DNA from: Planctomycetota bacterium
GTDB taxonomy: Bacteria; Planctomycetota; Phycisphaerae; Phycisphaerales; SM1A02
Assembly: GCA_009926815.1 (NCBI GenBank)
Contig: RFOC01000002.1
Coordinates: 1 to 29,324 of the forward strand
Reading direction: 5' to 3'
Length of the DNA stretch: 29,324 bases
Shown piece by piece: positions 24,981-29,324 of this stretch (within the stretch, counting starts at the first letter, position 1; every line of letters begins with the position of its first letter). Under the pieces are notes generated by a model. That model was not told where the DNA came from. It made no database searches and was given only the letters and a program-made list of their open reading frames with translations. The translations under genes and the position numbers were made by a program.

Positions 24981-26333
24981 TCAGCTCGGATCATCGACGA
25001 AGCGAAGCACCTGCTGGAGCCGATCGACATCCGCCTTCAGGCGATCGTCCCGGTCCTGCTTGGAGTCGACGGTTCGAATGGCATGAAGCACCGTGGTGTG
25101 ATCGCGGCCACCGAGATAGCCGCCGATCTCCTCGAGGCTGTAGCGCGTGTGACGTCGGGCGAGCCACATGCACACCTGTCGCGGCAACGCGACGCTCTTG
25201 TGTCGGCGCTTGCCCAGCAGATCGGTCAGCTTCACGTCGTAGTAGCGAGAGACGGCATCGAGGATCGCCTGGATGTTCGGCTGTGGATTGCCCTGACTCA
25301 CGGGATCGCCGCCGATCGCCTCCTTCGCCAGATCCAGGTCGATCGATCGACCCGTGGCCAGGGCGAGACCACGCACCTTGGCCAGCGCGCCCTCCAGCTC
25401 CCGGATGTTGGAGTCGATGCGAGCGGCGATGTACGCCGGGACCTCCTCGGGCATCTCCAGCTCGTGCAGCCGGGCCTTCGCCTTCAGGATGCTCACGCGC
25501 GTCTCGTAGCAGGGTCGATCCACGCGCGCGACCAGGCCACTGTTGAACCGGCTGACCAGCCGCTCCTCCAGGTCGGGAATCTCGATCGGTGCCGCATCGG
25601 AGCTGAGCACGATCTGCCGTCCGGACTGGTGCAGGGCGTTGAAGGTGTGGAAGAACTCCTCCTGCGTCTGCTCGTGCTTGGACAGGAAGTGGATGTCGTC
25701 GATCACCAGCAGGTCCACGTTGCGGAAGCGGTGGCGGAACTCGCCCATGCGTCCAGCCTTCACGCATTCATGGAAGGCGTCCATGAAGGTGTTGCAGCTG
25801 ATGTAGGACACGCGGGCGGTGGGTTGCTGCCGAAGCACCTGCTGGCAGATGGCCTGGAGCAGATGCGTCTTGCCAAGCCCCACGCCGCCATGCACGAAGA
25901 ACGGGTTGTAGGCCCGACCCAGCTTGGACGCCACGGCCATGGCCGCGGCATGGGCCAGGCGGTTGCCCGGACCCACCACGAACGAATCGAAGGAGTAGTC
26001 CGGACTCAGCACCACCTGCTCGTCGCGGAGCACCGAACTCTCGTGCGCGCCACGATCCGGCGTGGTCACGGGTTCCGGCGATGCACCATCGGGACCGATG
26101 AACCGGACCGCGAGCAACCGGCCCGTGACCGACTGGGCAGCCTCGGTGAACGGCGCGATGCAGGTGCGCTGCAGGTACTTCAGTCGCACCGGCTCATCCA
26201 CGAGCAGCCGGAGCACGCCACCCTCGACGCCCAGCACCGAGATCCGATCGAACCAGTGCCTGCAGATCTCCGGATGGTTGCGACGCAGGTAGGCGTGCAT
26301 GCCGCTCCGAAGTTCATCATCGTTCATTCGCAT
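24981..26333 (-). CDS. dnaA: Chromosomal replication initiator DnaA
   Basis: DnaA binds DnaA boxes at the origin and melts DNA to start replication. The 450-residue protein has the short domain I (about 1-80), a linker, and an AAA+ domain with YSFDSFVVGPGN before Walker A GGVGLGKT (149-156). Walker B is LLVIDDIHFL, and RFNSGL stands at the box VII arginine-finger position. Domain IV has GGYLGGRDHTTVLHA, the DNA-binding signature, which predicts recognition of standard TTATCCACA-type boxes. Starts at 26333 and two codons later are both possible. A promoter with a leader of about 107 bases lies upstream. No dnaN, recF or gyrB follows; mutM converges instead, so the classical dnaA cluster is broken up. 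Confidence 0.95.
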   Translation of the reverse strand: MRMNDDELRSGMHAYLRRNHPEICRHWFDRISVLGVEGGVLRLLVDEPVRLKYLQRTCIAPFTEAAQSVTGRLLAVRFIGPDGASPEPVTTPDRGAHESSVLRDEQVVLSPDYSFDSFVVGPGNRLAHAAAMAVASKLGRAYNPFFVHGGVGLGKTHLLQAICQQVLRQQPTARVSYISCNTFMDAFHECVKAGRMGEFRHRFRNVDLLVIDDIHFLSKHEQTQEEFFHTFNALHQSGRQIVLSSDAAPIEIPDLEERLVSRFNSGLVARVDRPCYETRVSILKAKARLHELEMPEEVPAYIAARIDSNIRELEGALAKVRGLALATGRSIDLDLAKEAIGGDPVSQGNPQPNIQAILDAVSRYYDVKLTDLLGKRRHKSVALPRQVCMWLARRHTRYSLEEIGGYLGGRDHTTVLHAIRTVDSKQDRDDRLKADVDRLQQVLRFVDDPS

Positions 26334-26419
26334 GGATCAGAAGACCTGGGGTCGGAATGGATGCATGCGACATGGTTCACCCACGATCGACATGCGAGAC
26401 GGAAGCGGACGGAACCTCA

Positions 26420-26440
26420 CCGGCACTGGACCTGTGCCGG
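26420..26440. promoter_or_regulatory. Palindrome at the predicted dnaA transcription start
   Basis: Seven-base perfect arms CCGGCAC and GTGCCGG flank a seven-base centre (TGGACCT). It begins about one base after the predicted +1 of the dnaA promoter. It may be a repressor operator or a 5' mRNA hairpin; the sequence does not say which. Confidence 0.4.
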
Positions 26441-26447
26441 GGGGGCG

Positions 26448-26476
26448 AAAATAGGGAGGTGGACCGGGACCGTCAA
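26448..26476 (-). promoter_or_regulatory. Sigma70-type promoter of dnaA
   Basis: On the minus strand TTGACG (26476-26471), a 17-base spacer and TATTTT (26453-26448) form a good housekeeping promoter. The predicted start is near 26441, leaving a leader of about 107 bases before the dnaA ATG. It is the best -35/-10 pair seen in the window. Confidence 0.6.
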
Positions 26477-26533
26477 CGGCATGCCTCCCGACCTGCCCAG
26501 GTGGAGCAAAAGGCAAGAAAGACAGGACTTTTT

Positions 26534-27475
26534 TCAGGAGCCCGCGGGCGCGGGACCCGGTTCGGCATTTGCGCCCGGACTCATTTCAGCGGTCTGTCGC
26601 TCGTATCGCTGCCGGTTGGATCGGTGGTCCATGAGCAGGTGAATGCGGTGTGCATGTTCACCGGCCGCCTCCATGAGACGCTCCCGGGCATACGACATGT
26701 TGGTGCGGCGGCTCACATGGACCACAACGATGTCGGGAGCCGTCCAGGCCCGGATCAGTTGCCGGAGGTCCTCGACATGGATGTGCTTGCCCACCCGGGC
26801 CCGATCCCGGTGCTCGGGATCGAAGAAGGTGCACTCCGTCACCACGATCCGGGCGTTCAGGAACTCGTCCCGAAGCAGGAAAGGACCCATTTCCGTGTCC
26901 CCGGTGTAGGCCACGAGCGGGATCTCCGTGGTCCGCGTGATTTCCGTCCCCTCCATCTTCAGTTCCCGGAGTCGATCCTGCGGCAGCCCCAGGAATTCCT
27001 CCCGAAGCTTGCTGCGACGCTCGATCACCACGAAGGCGAGGCTTGGGGCGGAGTGGCTGACCTCGATGCCCCGGACGAAGACATTGGGCCTGAGCAGGAA
27101 GTCCTGCCCCGGCTCCAGACCGATGATCTCGTGCGGTGTCCGCTGACGCTCCAGATCCACCCAGGTGGCCATCATGGCCTCGAGCGGCTTGACGAGCCTT
27201 GGATGACACAGGACACGGCCAGTGCCCAGTTTCTGGAAGTTGCGCTGGCTGAACCAGTAGGGCAGGCCTGCGACATGGTCCATGTGGGCATGACTCAGAC
27301 AGACCGTTCCGGCGGTCAGCACGGGTCGCGGACAGAGACCGATGTCGAAGGCCAGATCCAGTTCAGGGATGTGGACCACCGCCTCCTCTCCAGCGACACT
27401 GATGCCCTGGACACGGAAAGGCGGGATGAAGAGGAAGCCCAACTGCCCCTCTCGGGGCGGAGGCTTTGGAACCAT
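26534..27475 (-). CDS. rnz: Ribonuclease Z-like metallo-beta-lactamase-fold protein
   Basis: tRNase Z cuts 3' trailers from tRNA precursors. This 313-residue protein has the zinc motif SHAHMDH (61-67) and a second His in VSHSAPSLAF. The insert REEFLGLPQDRLRELKMEG resembles the segment before the D ligand in short tRNase Z proteins. AYTGDTEMG (Asp ligand) and VVVHVSRR (last His) follow in the right order. ECTFFDPEH and GKHIHVEDL add the usual His-rich region. Length fits the short (tRNase ZS) class. The Ala/Pro/Gly-rich C-terminal tail is extra. ATG 27475 is supported by AGGAG eight bases upstream. A divergent gene follows on the other side. A non-tRNA hydrolase of the same fold is less likely. 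Confidence 0.85.
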   Translation of the reverse strand: MVPKPPPREGQLGFLFIPPFRVQGISVAGEEAVVHIPELDLAFDIGLCPRPVLTAGTVCLSHAHMDHVAGLPYWFSQRNFQKLGTGRVLCHPRLVKPLEAMMATWVDLERQRTPHEIIGLEPGQDFLLRPNVFVRGIEVSHSAPSLAFVVIERRSKLREEFLGLPQDRLRELKMEGTEITRTTEIPLVAYTGDTEMGPFLLRDEFLNARIVVTECTFFDPEHRDRARVGKHIHVEDLRQLIRAWTAPDIVVVHVSRRTNMSYARERLMEAAGEHAHRIHLLMDHRSNRQRYERQTAEMSPGANAEPGPAPAGS

Positions 27476-27483
27476 TTGGGAAT

Positions 27484-27488
27484 CTCCT
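27484..27488 (-). promoter_or_regulatory. Shine-Dalgarno sequence of rnz
   Basis: AGGAG on the minus strand is eight bases before the ATG at 27475. A TACACT box (27534-27529) lies farther upstream and would give a leader of about 47 bases, so this gene, unlike several neighbours, seems to have a classical leader. No good -35 pairs with that box. Confidence 0.5.
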
Positions 27489-27657
27489 GTCGCGACGCTT
27501 TCGCGTGGCGAGGGGTGCGGAAAGCCGGAGTGTAGCCATGGATCCCCAGGAACCGATCCGATTCAACGACACTTGAAACAGGAATCTGCAAAAAGGCCGA
27601 TTTTCCAGTTTGAAGCGTGAATGAGAATCCGATGCTGTGCGATTCGGAACCCTGAGC

Positions 27658-28017
27658 ATGGTGAAGGATCCTCGACATCAAGATTGGAAGGAAGGACCTC
27701 TTCGGAGTTCCTTCGCCGACGACCCTGACATGCGGGACATCGTCACCCTGTTCATGCATGAACTGCCGGCAAGGATTCAGATGCTCGAGGCGTGGTATCA
27801 GCAGGATGATTTCGAGTCCTTCCGGAATCTGGTCCATCAACTCAAGGGAGCGGGTGGGGGATACGGCTTCATGCCGATCAGTGATCAGGCGGAGACCCTG
27901 CTTCGGCTGCTTGACCAGGGTTCCGAGGAATGGAAGCCGAGAATTCGCTCGGCGTTGGAGCGTTTCCTCTGTACGCTCCGAAGCGTCGATGGCACTCATC
28001 CAGAATGTCCGGAGTGA
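27658..28017 (+). CDS. Histidine phosphotransfer (HPt) protein
   Basis: This 119-residue HPt domain protein carries phosphoryl groups between a hybrid kinase and response regulators. The phospho-accepting His60 is in VHQLKGAGGGYGF, matching the HxLKGxxxxxG pattern. The surrounding helices (MRDIVTLFMHELPARIQML and DQAETLLRLLDQG) fit the four-helix bundle. The ATG at 27658 is chosen; a GTG at 27637 would add seven residues without domain support. It ends four bases before the next gene, so the pair is probably co-transcribed. The partner kinase is not in the window. No convincing promoter is seen in the 182-bp gap to rnz. Confidence 0.85.
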   Translation: MVKDPRHQDWKEGPLRSSFADDPDMRDIVTLFMHELPARIQMLEAWYQQDDFESFRNLVHQLKGAGGGYGFMPISDQAETLLRLLDQGSEEWKPRIRSALERFLCTLRSVDGTHPECPE

Positions 28018-28021
28018 CACC

Positions 28022-28930
28022 ATGTTCGAGGACGCGATTCCACGTCTGCTGGCGATCGACGACTCGGAACTCATCCATCGACTGCTTGAAGTGCGTCTGC
28101 AGGGCGAACGACTCGAGCTGCACAGCGCATTGACCGCGACCGAGGGTCTCCGCATGGCCCGTGAGATCGCACCCGAGGTGATCCTGCTCGACATCACCCT
28201 GGGCGAGATGGATGGCTTCGAGGTGCTTCACCGGCTGAAGGAGGACGCCCAGACCAGTCGAATCGCGGTGATCTGCATCAGCGCGAACAACGACGCCATG
28301 GATCGCGTGCGCGGCCTCGACCTGGGCGCGGTGGATTTCATCACCAAGCCCTTCGAGGTGGTGGAACTCAAGGCTCGCGTGCGCAACGCGCTTCGGCTGC
28401 AGCACCTGGTGCGCATGCTGGAACAGAAGGCGCAGATCGATGGCCTGACCGGCCTCTGGAACCTGCGCTACCTGAATCAGCGGCTGCAGCAGGAATTCAG
28501 CGAGGCCATCCGCCATGGCCGGCCCCTCTCGCTGATCATGTGCGATGTCGACCGCTTCAAGCGGCTGAACGACCACCATGGGCACCCGTTCGGCAACACG
28601 GTCCTGGAGCGGGTCGCGCAGATTCTCTCGGCCGGTCGAGGCAGCGACATCGTGTGCCGGTATGGAGGCGAGGAATTCGCCGCCATCCTGCCGAGCACAC
28701 CACTTCGGCAGGCCCTGGAGGTGGCCGAGCGGTACCGGCAGTCGCTTGAGAGCGAGTCCTGGAAGGGACACTCCGACCTGATCGTCACCGGAAGCTTCGG
28801 CGTGGCCGATCTGCAGATGCTTGGACCCGAGGCATCCATGAACGACCTGATCGATCTGGCGGACAAGGCGCTCCTGCGAGCCAAGGAGTCGGGACGGAAC
28901 CGTGTGGAGGCGGCCCGCAAGGAGCATTGA
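28022..28930 (+). CDS. Response regulator with GGDEF output (PleD-like diguanylate cyclase)
   Basis: This 302-residue protein has an N-terminal receiver domain and a C-terminal GGDEF domain. The receiver has the acidic pair DD (13-14), phospho-acceptor Asp57 (VILLDITLGEMDGF), Ser87 and Lys109 (ITKPFE). The cyclase has DGLTGLWNLRYL (140-151), CDVDRFKRLND (174-184) and active-site GGEEF (215-219). RGSD (206-209) stands five residues before it, matching the RxxD inhibitory I-site. It should make cyclic di-GMP from two GTP when phosphorylated, with product feedback. The HPt gene ends four bases upstream and is the likely phosphodonor. The ATG at 28022 is the obvious start. All key residues are present, so an active enzyme is expected. 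Confidence 0.92.
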   Translation: MFEDAIPRLLAIDDSELIHRLLEVRLQGERLELHSALTATEGLRMAREIAPEVILLDITLGEMDGFEVLHRLKEDAQTSRIAVICISANNDAMDRVRGLDLGAVDFITKPFEVVELKARVRNALRLQHLVRMLEQKAQIDGLTGLWNLRYLNQRLQQEFSEAIRHGRPLSLIMCDVDRFKRLNDHHGHPFGNTVLERVAQILSAGRGSDIVCRYGGEEFAAILPSTPLRQALEVAERYRQSLESESWKGHSDLIVTGSFGVADLQMLGPEASMNDLIDLADKALLRAKESGRNRVEAARKEH

Positions 28931-28977
28931 GGCCCAAGGAGGCCTGACGGGCACCCCGGGAGACTCCCCGCAGCACC

Positions 28978-28983
28978 TAGCAT
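28978..28983 (+). promoter_or_regulatory. Candidate -10 box of recO
   Basis: TAGCAT ends six bases before the recO GTG at 28990. No Shine-Dalgarno sequence lies in the correct window, and no -35 hexamer is evident. The short 59-bp gap after the cyclase gene holds one weak hairpin (AGGCC/GGCCT, 28931-28946). Confidence 0.4.
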
Positions 28984-28989
28984 CCGGGC

Positions 28990-29324
28990 GTGCCCACCCA
29001 GCACGATCAGGCCATCTGCATCCGGCACTGGGACTGGTCGGAGACCAGCCAGACGGTCGGACTCTTCGGGCGGACCCTTGGGTGCTTTCGTGGGCTGGCC
29101 AAGGGCGCGCGCCGTGAGCGAGGTCGCTTCAGTGGAGGCCTGGACCTGCTCACGCGTGGTGAGGTGGGCGTGATCCTGAAGCGCGACGGGGAACTCTCCA
29201 CCCTGACGGAGTGGGACGCGCAGGAGATCTTCCCGAGACTTCGTGAGGACCTGCAGGCGAATCGCGCCGGGTGGTATGTGGCCGACGTGTTGGGCCGCAT
29301 GCTTCCGCTTCTGGATCCCCATCC
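28990..29324 (+). CDS. recO: DNA repair protein RecO (3' end outside window)
   Basis: RecO loads RecA on SSB-coated DNA together with RecR (RecFOR pathway). Only the first 111 residues are in the window. They carry the RecO N-terminal OB-fold pattern: CIRHWDWSETSQTVGLFGR, then GLAKGARRERGRFSGGLDLL and GEVGVILKRDGELSTLTEWD, followed by the helical start of the second domain (FPRLREDLQANRAGWYVADVL). The GTG start at 28990 lies at the expected position, two codons before the first strand. The frame runs off the right edge without a stop, so the zinc-binding domain of the C-terminus cannot be judged. Identification is from pattern memory, with good agreement along the whole visible part. Confidence 0.82.
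   Translation, partial: MPTQHDQAICIRHWDWSETSQTVGLFGRTLGCFRGLAKGARRERGRFSGGLDLLTRGEVGVILKRDGELSTLTEWDAQEIFPRLREDLQANRAGWYVADVLGRMLPLLDPH

Noticed and set aside
26521..26536. A run of six T at the rnz 3' end as a terminator
   Set aside because: It overlaps the rnz stop, lies on the wrong strand for rnz and has no good stem before it.
27637..27657. GTG at 27637 as the HPt start
   Set aside because: It adds only seven residues with no domain support, and neither start has a clear -10 box or ribosome site. The ATG at 27658 was preferred.
1..29324. tRNA or rRNA genes, CRISPR arrays, insertion sequences, prophage or attachment sites
   Set aside because: No cloverleaf, spaced direct repeats, transposase, integrase or terminal inverted repeats were noticed by reading; gene content is ordinary chromosomal.

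Overview
The window is high-GC DNA with tightly packed genes and mostly 1-4 bp gene overlaps (TGATG, ATGA, GTGA). The gene set suggests a planctomycete, most likely of the Phycisphaerae type. The signs are a long PurL, a zinc-ribbon membrane protein in the purine operon, secreted NPCBM-like and prenyltransferase-repeat proteins, and a MoxR-DUF58-BatA-vWA operon next to a giant coiled-coil membrane protein. This placement is inference from gene content; no rRNA or other phylogenetic marker was examined.

Left part (1-8312, + strand): purL (5' end cut by the window edge), purQ and a zinc-ribbon membrane protein form one overlapping unit. A second unit starts at 4281 with a Gfo/Idh/MocA-type oxidoreductase. 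It continues with endonuclease IV (nfo), a TPR lipoprotein and trpD. The nfo and lipoprotein frames are continuous, with no stop codon between them. comEC (8364-10823) follows and runs 77 bp into the end of a convergent gene.

Middle part (10747-23674, - strand): two consecutive units read leftwards. The first is moxR, DUF58, BatA-like and vWA/GATase-like membrane protein. The second starts 60 bp downstream with its own -10 box and holds a 1405-residue three-TM coiled-coil protein, a secreted prenyltransferase/squalene-oxidase-repeat protein and a secreted NPCBM-like protein. Together they look like one cell-envelope system of unknown function. At the DUF58/BatA junction the expected GTGA overlap reads GTTA, which removes both the stop of one gene and the start of the next.

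Right part (23697-29324): mutM (+) starts 22 bp from moxR, with two -10 boxes overlapping back to back. mutM and dnaA (-) converge on a 393-bp AT-richer gap with two near-perfect DnaA boxes, a candidate replication origin. dnaA has a clear sigma70-type promoter and a 7-bp-arm palindrome at the predicted transcription start. An RNase Z, an HPt protein, a PleD-like response regulator/diguanylate cyclase and the 5' part of recO follow.

Across the window, five first genes of transcription units carry TANNNT 6-7 bp before an ATG or GTG. This is the layout of leaderless mRNAs. No tRNA, rRNA, CRISPR array, insertion sequence or prophage was seen.
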